The translations under genes and the position numbers were made by a program. Shown piece by piece: positions 1-8,202 of a stretch of DNA of 28,369 nt. Source of the DNA: Clostridia bacterium (GTDB taxonomy: Bacteria; Bacillota_A; Clostridia; Oscillospirales; CAG-272); assembly GCA_017407725.1 (NCBI GenBank), contig JAFQWB010000082.1, forward strand, positions 1 to 28,369, in the 5' to 3' direction. The first letter of the stretch is position 1. Each line of letters starts with the position of its first letter. The notes beneath the pieces are model-generated. The model saw only the letters and a list, made by a program, of their open reading frames with translations, was not told the origin of the DNA and did no database searches.

Positions 1-1773
1 CTGCTTGTCGGGCTTTACCGAGGTTATGGGGTAGAAGGTAGCTCTTCCTGCATTTGATACCTTGAGAAGATTTATTGCCTTCTTTGCCGCTTCCTCATTT
101 TCAACAACTATGTTCTGTATGTTTCCGCCAAGCGCACAGTCTATTGCAGTTCCGTACTTGGGATCAACCGATATGATTCTCGATACGGGACCGCATATTC
201 CGTTAAGCTTTTTCTGCGCCGCAGAATCGAGAACGAATTTAACGCTTCGCTGATATCCTTCAAAATGCTCTTCCATGCGCTTAAGGGTGTCTGCATGGCT
301 TTCCTTCGCGCTCTTTGATGCCTTAACCGAGTTAAGCGAGCCGCTAAGCTCGTCTTTTTTTACAAGTGACTGTCTTAAGTCGGATTCAAGCGATTTTTTA
401 TCCGAATCTATTTCGTCGGCTCTTGTTTTATAGTTATTAAGTCTTTCCTCTGAAAGCTTGACTTTATTTGCTATGCTTTCAAGACCTGCACGTGCGCTGT
501 CATAGTTCTCGTTGATCGAGGATATTCTTTCGGAAAGAGAGCTTCTTGTTGATTCAAGTGCCGAAAGCTTTATTCTTTTTTCAACGTGAGATTTTTCACA
601 TGCCGTTTTGTCAGAGATAGCCTGGCTATGCTCGTTCTTCACTCCCTGAAGAGCGAGATTGGCATTCAGAAGCTCATTTTCGGCGTTTTCATAAGCCTCT
701 GTCTTGTCCTTAAGTATTTTTTCGCATTCGCGAAGCTTCTGGATATAGGAAAGATTTTCACCATCAGAGCTTTTAAGCTCGTTTTTAAGACTTTCCTTTT
801 CCTCTGAAAGTCTTGTAAGCTCGCTTTCGGTATGCGAAAGTGCGCTCCTTGCGATAAGAAGGTCAGAATCAAGAGTGTGCTTTTCATCAACGGCACCCGA
901 GAGCTCAAGTCTGAGATTCTCAACCTTGCCGCGAGCTTCAAAGGTTTCGGTCATAATTTTATCAGTTCTTCTGTTGACCGAAGCAATAGCATCCTCCGCG
1001 ATCTCAAGATTGTGCTTTGCCATCGAATAAGAGCGTTCAAATTCCTCGTTTTGCTTTGCAAGAGAGTCTATATCGAAGAGTATGAGAGAAACGTCGCATT
1101 CCTTTTTCTTGTCATAGATCTCAAGATATATTCTTGCCTTGTTGGCATCCTGCTCAAGAGGACCGACACGAACCTCAAGAAGCGAAACGATGTCGGTGAC
1201 TCTTTCGAGATTGGAATTGATTTCAACAAGCTTTCTTTCGGATTCGCTCTTTCTTGCTCTGTATTTGGAAATGCCGGCAGCTTCTTCAAAGATGTAGCGT
1301 CTTTCCTCGCTTTTCTGCGAGATGATTTCACCGATTCGACCCTGTCCTACAATAGAGTAGCCTGTTTTTCCGATACCGGTGTTCATAAAGAGCTCAACGA
1401 TGTCCTTAAGTCTTACTGCTTTGGAATTTATAAAATATTCAGAATCTCCCGACTTGAAATAACGTCTTGTAACCGTTATTGTGTCGTAGTCCGAATCTAT
1501 TCGGGTATCACCCGTATTGTCAATGGTGATAGATACCTCTGCAAAGCCCATAGGACTTCTTTTTTCGGTACCGCCGAAGATTATGTCTTCAAGCTTTGCG
1601 CCTCGTATGTTCTTTGCAGAAAGCTCACCGAGAACCCATTTGATAGCGTCCGAAATGTTACTTTTTCCGCTTCCGTTAGGTCCTACGATAACGGTCATAC
1701 CCTTATCGAAATTGATCTTTGTTCTGTCTGCAAAGGACTTGAATCCGTGAAGCTCAAGCGAGATCAGTCTCAT
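1..1773 (-). CDS. smc: Chromosome segregation ATPase SMC (N-terminal 591 codons; truncated by window edge)
   Basis: The frame is open from an ATG at 1773 to the left edge, so the C-terminal half lies outside. Seen: a conserved N-terminus (MRLISLELHGFKSFADRT), Walker A GPNGSGKS near residue 32, a Q-loop in IVGQGRIGEII, a long acidic/basic coiled-coil stretch from about residue 170 to 500, and the start of the hinge (GICGPVSRIISV, then ALGGNIQNIVVE and NAGRATFYPI) up to residue 591. SMC dimers with ScpA/ScpB organise and separate the nucleoid. A good Shine-Dalgarno (AAAGGAG) precedes the ATG. The start overlaps the stop of the upstream radical SAM gene as ATGA, implying translational coupling. 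Oddity: the usual WVLGEQSA motif reads WVLGELSA. Identity is near certain; the absent signature/Walker B half cannot be judged. Confidence 0.97.
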   Translation of the reverse strand, partial: MRLISLELHGFKSFADRTKINFDKGMTVIVGPNGSGKSNISDAIKWVLGELSAKNIRGAKLEDIIFGGTEKRSPMGFAEVSITIDNTGDTRIDSDYDTITVTRRYFKSGDSEYFINSKAVRLKDIVELFMNTGIGKTGYSIVGQGRIGEIISQKSEERRYIFEEAAGISKYRARKSESERKLVEINSNLERVTDIVSLLEVRVGPLEQDANKARIYLEIYDKKKECDVSLILFDIDSLAKQNEEFERSYSMAKHNLEIAEDAIASVNRRTDKIMTETFEARGKVENLRLELSGAVDEKHTLDSDLLIARSALSHTESELTRLSEEKESLKNELKSSDGENLSYIQKLRECEKILKDKTEAYENAENELLNANLALQGVKNEHSQAISDKTACEKSHVEKRIKLSALESTRSSLSERISSINENYDSARAGLESIANKVKLSEERLNNYKTRADEIDSDKKSLESDLRQSLVKKDELSGSLNSVKASKSAKESHADTLKRMEEHFEGYQRSVKFVLDSAAQKKLNGICGPVSRIISVDPKYGTAIDCALGGNIQNIVVENEEAAKKAINLLKVSNAGRATFYPITSVKPDKQ

Positions 1774-2795
1774 GTATCTGACTCCTTTAACGTGATTTTT
1801 ACTTCTCCCTCCGTCATATGATCATTTTCACAAATGCTTATAAAAGACGGAAGATATTTTTTATATAGATAAGCTCTAACATATCCTTTCTGACCGATAA
1901 CGGTAGAAAGTCGACCTTTTTTTACGTGAATTATAACCGATTTTCCTTTAATATCGCCAAGCGATTCTATTTCAGAGCAAATGCGGTCCTTGTAGTATTC
2001 CGAAAGGCACATTTCGCCAAGGGCAGGGTGGTATGCACCTGCAACGACCTTTCCCGATCTCAGTCCGTCACTCTCACAAAGACCGATCCTTAAAAGAGTT
2101 ACCGACCCTCTGTTGAATACCGAATATACCTTTGCTGCTCTTTCGGCAGCGCTCTCGGGTGTAAGAGGTGTGTACTCGCCGGATTTTATCATTGCTTCAA
2201 GACCTGTGCCTGCAAAAACTACCGTAGGATAGATTCTTGCGGCATCGGCACCCATTTTGACGATAAATTCTGCCGTTTTTATTTCATCTTCGGTCGTAGA
2301 TAGGGGAAGACCTATCATCATCTGACCGACAAGCGAAAATCCGTATTCCTTTATAAGCTTGCATGCATTTTCGCAGTCAAGCGCACTGTGACCTCTGTGT
2401 GAAGCTTTCAGCACTCTGTCGGATATGCTCTGAATTCCGAGCTCGATCGTTTTTACGGGATATTTCTTAAGCGTGTCAAGAATCTCTCTTGTAATATAGT
2501 CGGGACGGGTCGAAAGTCTGATTGACGATATCCGTCTTTCATCGACGTAGCTTTTGGCAAGGTCAAGAAGATCGCTCATGAGAGGTTCTCCGATACCGGT
2601 AAAGCTTCCGCCGAAGAAGGCTATCTCAATATTTTCAAGAGCTGTATTTGCACCCGAAAGAAAATTTTCAATTTCCTTTTTGGCATCCTCAATATCGAAT
2701 TTCTCGTGACCCGTGATAGTTTTCTGATCGCAGAATGCACAGTCGTGAGGACAACCTATATGAGGAACGAATACGGGGATGTTTATATGCTTCAT
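1770..2795 (-). CDS. Elp3-like radical SAM protein
   Basis: 341 aa. The N-terminus has a CxxxCxxC cluster (Cys15, Cys19, Cys22 in GCPHDCAFCDQ) that would hold the 4Fe-4S cluster used to cleave S-adenosylmethionine. It is followed by FFGGSFTGI, a typical SAM-binding GGS-like motif, and STRPDYI, ELGIQS and GQMMIGLP, all typical of the Elp3/HemN-like radical SAM fold. It lacks the C-terminal GNAT acetyltransferase of true Elp3, so tRNA wobble-uridine modification is only a guess. The gene starts inside the rnc stop (ATGA) and ends inside the smc start (ATGA). A radical SAM gene between rnc and smc is common in Clostridia, but the substrate is not known to me. Family confident, function unknown. 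Confidence 0.9.
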   Translation of the reverse strand: MKHINIPVFVPHIGCPHDCAFCDQKTITGHEKFDIEDAKKEIENFLSGANTALENIEIAFFGGSFTGIGEPLMSDLLDLAKSYVDERRISSIRLSTRPDYITREILDTLKKYPVKTIELGIQSISDRVLKASHRGHSALDCENACKLIKEYGFSLVGQMMIGLPLSTTEDEIKTAEFIVKMGADAARIYPTVVFAGTGLEAMIKSGEYTPLTPESAAERAAKVYSVFNRGSVTLLRIGLCESDGLRSGKVVAGAYHPALGEMCLSEYYKDRICSEIESLGDIKGKSVIIHVKKGRLSTVIGQKGYVRAYLYKKYLPSFISICENDHMTEGEVKITLKESDT

Positions 2796-3496
2796 TTTTC
2801 AATTGCTCCGAAAAGGAGAAGCGCTTCCTTTGCGGCAGATTGCTCCGCTCGTCTTTTGCTTCGACCGCTTCCTTTTCCGATAACGTTACTTCCAAGCCTT
2901 GCTTCAATTTCAAATACTCGTTGATGCGCCGGTCCGGATTCCCCGACCAGCACGTAATCGAGTATTTCACCGTCTTCACGCTGAATAAGCTGCTGGAGCA
3001 TAGTTTTGTAATCGGTAGAGGTGTGACCCTCGATCGTTTCCTTGATCTTTTCGCTGATGAAGGGAAGAAGGAAGGTTTTTACCGTTTCAACCGACGAATC
3101 AAGATATATTGCCGCAAGAAGAGCCTCGAATGCATCGGAGAGTATCGAATCACGCTCCGCACCGTTGTTTGAGGCTTCTCCGTGACCGAGGAGTATATAG
3201 CTTCCGAGAGATATCTCGCGTGCAAAATCAGCAAGAGCCTTTTCGCATACAGCCTGAGCTCTGAGCTTTGAAAGCTCGCCCTCGGGAAGGCTCGGGCAGG
3301 AATCGTAAAGATAAGTGCTTGATATGAGAGAAAGAACCGAGTCGCCTAAAAACTCAAGTCTTTCGTTGCTCTTTATATCGGTCATACCCTTGGCGCAGGC
3401 TTCATTTGCATACGATGAGTGTGTGAGCGCGTTTTCGAGAAGTGATTTATCTTTGAAGCTGTATTTTATCGTTTCTTCAAGTTTACTAAAATTCAT
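2792..3496 (-). CDS. rnc: Ribonuclease III
   Basis: 234 aa from the ATG at 3496. The endonuclease signature NERLEFLGDSVL lies at about residues 44-55, with the second acidic patch at SDAFEALLAAIYLD. A C-terminal dsRNA-binding domain starts at DYKTMLQQLIQ and includes GSGRSKRRAEQSAAKEALL. The enzyme cuts double-stranded RNA in rRNA and mRNA processing. A GTG at 3541 would add 15 residues and overlap plsX. I prefer 3496 because MNFSKLEE fits the family start and AGAAAGG stands just upstream. The stop overlaps the radical SAM start (ATGA). No acpP lies between plsX and rnc, unlike the common plsX-acpP-rnc order. Confidence 0.95.
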   Translation of the reverse strand: MNFSKLEETIKYSFKDKSLLENALTHSSYANEACAKGMTDIKSNERLEFLGDSVLSLISSTYLYDSCPSLPEGELSKLRAQAVCEKALADFAREISLGSYILLGHGEASNNGAERDSILSDAFEALLAAIYLDSSVETVKTFLLPFISEKIKETIEGHTSTDYKTMLQQLIQREDGEILDYVLVGESGPAHQRVFEIEARLGSNVIGKGSGRSKRRAEQSAAKEALLLFGAIEK

Positions 3497-3530
3497 TTGA
3501 ATCAGTGTGCCTTTCTTTTGTAAAGGTGAA

Positions 3531-4553
3531 TTACTGTTCACTCGTCAAGCTTTCTTCTGTGGGCTGCTTGGGGGGAGTGTATTTTGCGGCGATGTCCGAA
3601 ATAAGTCCGGTGTTATAGTATACAACAGCCTGCTTGATAGCATTCTTGAGGGCTCTTGCATTTGATGAGCCGTGAGCCTTGATAACAGGTCTTGAGATTC
3701 CAAGGAAGGGAGCACCGCCATACTCTGATGCGTCAAACTTGCGCTTTAACTGTCTGAGGGGCTTTTTGCACATGAGGTATGCCGCCTTTGTGGTTGCAGA
3801 GTATGTAAACACGCCGGCTAAGTTCTCCATCATAAAGCTGCCCATACCCTCTGTCATTTTGAGAATTATATTTCCGGTAAAACCGTCGCAAACAATAACG
3901 TCACAAACACCGAAGGGAATTTCTTTGCCTTCAATGTTTCCGTAGAAGTTTATTTCTTCGCAAGCCTTGAGCCTTTTGTATGTTTCAACGTGAAGAGGAG
4001 TACCCTTTATCTCTTCGCTTCCGATATTTACAAGTCCTACCTTGGGGCGTTCTATATTGAATACCTTTTCCATATAAAGCGATCCCATTACTGCAAACTG
4101 AACGAGATGATCCTCGGTAACTGTTGTATTTGCACCCGAATCGATAAGAAGAACAGGCTTTTCAAGTGGAAGAATGGTAGCGATCGCGCTTCTTAAAACT
4201 CCTCTTACTCTGTGAACTATAAGAGTAGATCCTGCGTGAAGAGCACCTGTATTTCCCGCGCTTACAAGAGCGTCTCCCTCGCCGTGCTTGAGCATCTTGA
4301 AGGCAACTCTCATAGAGCTGTCAAGCTTGTCTCTTACGGCAAGAGGATGGTCGTCCATTTCGACTACCTCGGTGGTATTTACAATTTCAATGTTTTCAAG
4401 CGAAAGATTATTCTCAAGTGCTATTTCACGAATTTTTTCTTCGCATCCAACGAGAGTTATATTTATGCCAAGCTCGTCTCGTGCCTGACAAGCACCCTTA
4501 ACGGGTTCAAGCGGAGCAAAATCTCCGCCCATTGCATCAACGATAATATTCAT
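3531..4553 (-). CDS. plsX: Phosphate acyltransferase PlsX
   Basis: 340 aa. The start MNIIVDAMGGDFAP, the internal SAGNTGAL, IDSGANT, VGLVNIGSEE, CDGFTGNIILK and SEYGGAPFLGI motifs are those of PlsX throughout. PlsX converts acyl-ACP to acyl-phosphate, the acyl donor for PlsY, at the membrane surface in phospholipid synthesis. The ATG at 4553 is preceded by AGAAAGG. The gene lies 27 nt after trmFO and runs into rnc, so it is probably co-transcribed with rnc, the radical SAM gene and smc. The tail after about residue 322 (PPKQPTEESLTSEQ) is a variable polar extension. Confidence 0.97.
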   Translation of the reverse strand: MNIIVDAMGGDFAPLEPVKGACQARDELGINITLVGCEEKIREIALENNLSLENIEIVNTTEVVEMDDHPLAVRDKLDSSMRVAFKMLKHGEGDALVSAGNTGALHAGSTLIVHRVRGVLRSAIATILPLEKPVLLIDSGANTTVTEDHLVQFAVMGSLYMEKVFNIERPKVGLVNIGSEEIKGTPLHVETYKRLKACEEINFYGNIEGKEIPFGVCDVIVCDGFTGNIILKMTEGMGSFMMENLAGVFTYSATTKAAYLMCKKPLRQLKRKFDASEYGGAPFLGISRPVIKAHGSSNARALKNAIKQAVVYYNTGLISDIAAKYTPPKQPTEESLTSEQ

Positions 4554-4580
4554 AAAATTGCCTTTCTTAGTATATCATCT

Positions 4581-5933
4581 TTAATCTTTGAGATAGGGCT
4601 TTATTCTTGTCTCGAATATTTCCGAGGATATTTCAAGTGCACGCTGTGCTATAGCACTGTTTCGTGCTTCCTTTCCGCCCTTTACCTTGTATCCGAGTGG
4701 TGCCATTATTCCAAAGTTTACGTTCATAGGCTGGAAGGCGGTGTTTGCCGACGAAATATAGTGCGAAAGCGCACCGATCGCCGTTGTGTCGGGGAAATCG
4801 ATGGAATCAAGTCCGAGAACTCTTGCAGCGGCATTGATTCCTGCTACAAATCCCGATGATGCCGACTCTATATATCCCTCAACTCCTGTCATCTGTCCTG
4901 CAAAGAAGATTCTCGGATTCTGTCTTAAGGAATAATCGGAGGAAAGGAGAGCAGGTGAATTTAAGAAGGTGTTTCTGTGCATTACGCCGTATCTTAAAAA
5001 TACCGCGTTTTCAAGGCCGGGAATCATTCTGAAGACGCGTCTTTGTGCTTCAAAGGTAAGATGAGTCTGGAAACCAACCATATTGTACATTGTTCCTGAT
5101 GTGTTTTCTTTTCTCAGCTGAACTACGGCATAAGCTTCCTTTCCCGTAGAGGGAAGGGGAAGACCGACAGGCTTTAAGGGTCCGTAGGTAAGAGTATCAA
5201 CACCTCTTGATGCCATAACCTCGACGGGCATGCATCCCTCGAAAACCTTTAATTTTTTGTTGTCTTCGGGAGTATCAAACTCATGAAGCTTTGCTATGGG
5301 AGCATTTACAAGCTCGTTGTAGAAGGCAAGATACTGCTCTTTGTCCATAGGACAGTTGAGATAGCAGGGATCACCCTTTCCGTATCTTGATGCCGCAAAG
5401 GCTACGTCTGTATTTATGCTTTCGGCGTCAATAATAGGTGCGGCTGCATCGTAAAAGCTGAGTGAGTCAAGTCCCAGTTTTTCCGTGAAATAATTTGCAA
5501 GTGCATCCGATGTAAGAGGACCGGTAGCAACAACTACCACTCCCTCGTTTGGAATGGACGTTACTTCCTCATTCACCACATCAATGAGGGGATGATTTTT
5601 TATTTTTTCGGTAATATAAGCCGAGAAAAGCTCTCGGTCTACCGCAAGAGCTCCTCCTGCGGGGACTTCGGTTTTGTATGCGCTTTCCATTACGATAGAT
5701 CCGAGATACGAAAGCTCCTTTTTTAAGAGTCCGATAGCATTTGAAATGCCTGCCGCTCTGAAGGAGTTGGAGCATACGAGCTCTGCGAAATTATCCGATT
5801 TGTGAGCAGGAGAGTGCTTTGTCGGCTTCATTTCATAAAGCTTTACGCTTACACCGAGTCTTGCCGCCGCATATGCGGCTTCACATCCCGCAAGGCCTGC
5901 TCCAATAACGGTTATCTTTTTTTGCTGATCCAT
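4581..5933 (-). CDS. trmFO: TrmFO, folate/FAD-dependent tRNA m5U54 methyltransferase
   Basis: 450 aa. The FAD-binding GxGxxG (GAGLAG, residues 11-16) is followed by YEMKPTKHSPAH and LVCSNSFRA. The catalytic-cysteine region FEGCMPVEVMASRG is present, as are GFQTHLTFEAQ and FFAGQMTGVEGYIESA. TrmFO uses methylenetetrahydrofolate and FADH2 to make ribothymidine at U54 of the tRNA T-loop. The ATG at 5933 has GGAG 8 nt upstream. A longer frame reaching into topA (to 6071) is not supported because the family starts at the FAD motif. The dprA-topA-trmFO order is the classical Firmicute arrangement. Confidence 0.97.
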   Translation of the reverse strand: MDQQKKITVIGAGLAGCEAAYAAARLGVSVKLYEMKPTKHSPAHKSDNFAELVCSNSFRAAGISNAIGLLKKELSYLGSIVMESAYKTEVPAGGALAVDRELFSAYITEKIKNHPLIDVVNEEVTSIPNEGVVVVATGPLTSDALANYFTEKLGLDSLSFYDAAAPIIDAESINTDVAFAASRYGKGDPCYLNCPMDKEQYLAFYNELVNAPIAKLHEFDTPEDNKKLKVFEGCMPVEVMASRGVDTLTYGPLKPVGLPLPSTGKEAYAVVQLRKENTSGTMYNMVGFQTHLTFEAQRRVFRMIPGLENAVFLRYGVMHRNTFLNSPALLSSDYSLRQNPRIFFAGQMTGVEGYIESASSGFVAGINAAARVLGLDSIDFPDTTAIGALSHYISSANTAFQPMNVNFGIMAPLGYKVKGGKEARNSAIAQRALEISSEIFETRIKPYLKD

Positions 5934-5949
5934 TAAAAATCTCCGAAAA

Positions 5950-8178
5950 TTACTTTGATTCGGGACATTCCTTGTTACAGCAGACGGGAGTTTCGTCCTC
6001 GGGCTTTTTGTAGCAAAGGGGCATACCGCAGGTGGGGCAGGGTGTGCCTGAAGGCTTATACCACGATACAAAGCTGCACGAGGGATATGAAGAGCATCCG
6101 TAGAATACCGACTTTTTCTTCGATCTTCTTGTAACTATGGGCGAGCCGCAGAGCGGACAGGGAATGTCGGAGGGTGTTTCTATTTTTACTGTGTTTTTAC
6201 ATTTTGGGAACGCAGAGCAGGCATAGAAGCTGCCGTATTTTCCGCTTCTTATTACCATGGGCTCACCGCAGATCTCACACGAAATACCTGTTGGATCTTG
6301 CTTTTCGGGCTGAGCTTTTTCTTTACCCGCGGTATCAATAGGTTTTGTGTTTCTGCACTGAGGATAGTTGGGACATGCGGCAAACTTGCCGAATCTTCCC
6401 GATTTGACCACCATCAAGGATCCGCACTTGTCGCAGACTATGTCCGTAAGCTCGCTCTGAAGCTCAATGGGATTCTCCTCGGCAGATTTTTCAGCATTCT
6501 CAAGCTCATCCTTGAAGCTGTCATAGAAGGTCGAGAGAATGCCGACAAGTGAATTCTCGCCCGATGCTACAGAGTCAAGATCTGATTCCATCTGAGCGGT
6601 AAATGCGTAGTCAACGATATCGGGGAAATGCTCCTCCATAAGCTTGGTTGTAACCTCGCCAAGCTCGGTGGGCTTAAGAGATTTTCCGTCGCGCTTTACG
6701 TATCCGCGTGAAATTATCGTCGATATGATGGCAGCCGTTGTCGAAGGACGGCCGATTCCTTTTTCTTCAAGGAATCTTACAAGAGTACCTTCGTTGAATC
6801 TTGCGGGCGGTTCTGTAAAGTGCTGAATGGGATCAACCTTTACCGTACTCAGCATTTCGTTTTCCGAAAGAGCGGGGAGGGAGTTTGTTGCATCCTCGTC
6901 ACCATCACCCATATCCTCGTAAACTGCAAGGAATCCGCTGAATCTTACAGACTGACCGCTTGATCTGAAGATGTATTTTCCGCATCTGATGTCAACGCTT
7001 GTGGAATCGATTTCAGCATCAGCCATCTGGCTTGATACGAATCTGTCCCATATAAGCTTGTAGAGCTTGTACTGCTCGTTTGTAAGATATTTCTTGATTC
7101 TGAGAGGCTCAAGATTTACGTTAGAGGGTCTTATAGCCTCGTGTGCATCCTGAGCATCGTTTTTTGATTTGTATATTCTGGGAGTCTCTGTAATGTGAGA
7201 TTCGCCGAATTTTTCAAGGATGTATGATCTTGCAAGCTCCTGGGCATCTGTGGATATTCTGAGCGAGTCTGTTCTCATATAAGTAATAAGACCGGTAACG
7301 CCGCCGTTTTCAGATCCGATATTGATACCCTCGTAAAGCTCCTGCGCAATGCTCATTATTTTCTGGGTGTTGAATCCGAGCTTCTTTACCGCATCCTGTT
7401 GCATTGTGGAGGTGGTGAAGGGAGGCGCGGGGTGTCTGCGCTTAACGGTATTCTTTACCGACTCAACGGTAAACGAACCGTTCTCGATTTCGGAAAGTAT
7501 CGCTTTTACCTGAGATTCGTTTTCAAGATCAAGCTTGCCCTGAGCTTCTCCGTAGAAGCGCGAAACAAAGTCTTCACCCAGAGAGTTTTTATGATACGCC
7601 TCGATAGTCCAGAACTCGGTGGGAATGAAGCTGTTTATCTGCGCTTCTCGCTCAACTATGATCTTTGTTGCAACAGACTGAACTCTGCCTGCAGAAAGAC
7701 CGCCTCTGACCGTCTTCCAAAGGTAAGGGCTGAGCTTGTATCCAACGATACGGTCAAGAATTCTTCTCGCCTGCTGTGATTCAACGAGCGCGGTATTGAT
7801 TGTTCTCGGGTTGCGAATGGCTTCCTTAACTGCGTTTTTAGTGATCTCGTTGAAGGTTATTCTTCTCGTTTTTTCGATCGGTATTCCGAGAACTGTAGCA
7901 AGATGCCAGGAAATTGCTTCTCCCTCTCTGTCGTCATCGGTTGCAAGGAATATCTTGTTGGCTTTTTTTGCGGCGGCCTTGAGCTCTGTTATAACAGGAC
8001 CCTTACCGCGTATGTTTATATAATGCGCTTCGAAGTTGTTGTCAATGTCAACACCGAGCGAGCTTTTGGGAAGGTCTCTTACGTGACCTACCGAAGCGAT
8101 TACTTTGTAGTTTGATCCGAGGTAATTGTTGATCGTGGCGACCTTTCCGGGTGACTCCACAATAACGAGATTTGCCAT
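5950..8178 (-). CDS. topA: DNA topoisomerase I (type IA)
   Basis: 742 aa. The Toprim domain begins MANLVIVESPGK (Glu8) and holds DDDREGE at 81-87. The active-site tyrosine is Tyr300 in GLITYMRTDS, and EGTLVRFLEEKGIGRPST is typical. The tail from about residue 605 carries four cysteine-pair zinc-ribbon motifs: CDKCGS/CPNYPQC, CEICGE/CSAFPKC, CPLCGS/CSSYPSC and CPTCGM/CCNKEC. The enzyme relaxes negative supercoils by single-strand passage. The start is supported by ACGGAG upstream. It follows dprA after 24 nt and precedes trmFO after 16 nt, so one transcript is likely. Confidence 0.98.
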   Translation of the reverse strand: MANLVIVESPGKVATINNYLGSNYKVIASVGHVRDLPKSSLGVDIDNNFEAHYINIRGKGPVITELKAAAKKANKIFLATDDDREGEAISWHLATVLGIPIEKTRRITFNEITKNAVKEAIRNPRTINTALVESQQARRILDRIVGYKLSPYLWKTVRGGLSAGRVQSVATKIIVEREAQINSFIPTEFWTIEAYHKNSLGEDFVSRFYGEAQGKLDLENESQVKAILSEIENGSFTVESVKNTVKRRHPAPPFTTSTMQQDAVKKLGFNTQKIMSIAQELYEGINIGSENGGVTGLITYMRTDSLRISTDAQELARSYILEKFGESHITETPRIYKSKNDAQDAHEAIRPSNVNLEPLRIKKYLTNEQYKLYKLIWDRFVSSQMADAEIDSTSVDIRCGKYIFRSSGQSVRFSGFLAVYEDMGDGDEDATNSLPALSENEMLSTVKVDPIQHFTEPPARFNEGTLVRFLEEKGIGRPSTTAAIISTIISRGYVKRDGKSLKPTELGEVTTKLMEEHFPDIVDYAFTAQMESDLDSVASGENSLVGILSTFYDSFKDELENAEKSAEENPIELQSELTDIVCDKCGSLMVVKSGRFGKFAACPNYPQCRNTKPIDTAGKEKAQPEKQDPTGISCEICGEPMVIRSGKYGSFYACSAFPKCKNTVKIETPSDIPCPLCGSPIVTRRSKKKSVFYGCSSYPSCSFVSWYKPSGTPCPTCGMPLCYKKPEDETPVCCNKECPESK

Positions 8179-8202
8179 ATAGTATTCTCCGTAAAAAATA
8201 GT

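Noticed and set aside
832..1821. Long open frame (329 codons) on the plus strand
   Set aside because: It lies antisense to smc, has no family motif and no credible ribosome site; the minus-strand reading is unmistakably SMC.
5934..6071. N-terminal extension of TrmFO
   Set aside because: It would overlap topA, and the family begins at the FAD motif; the ATG at 5933 has a good GGAG.
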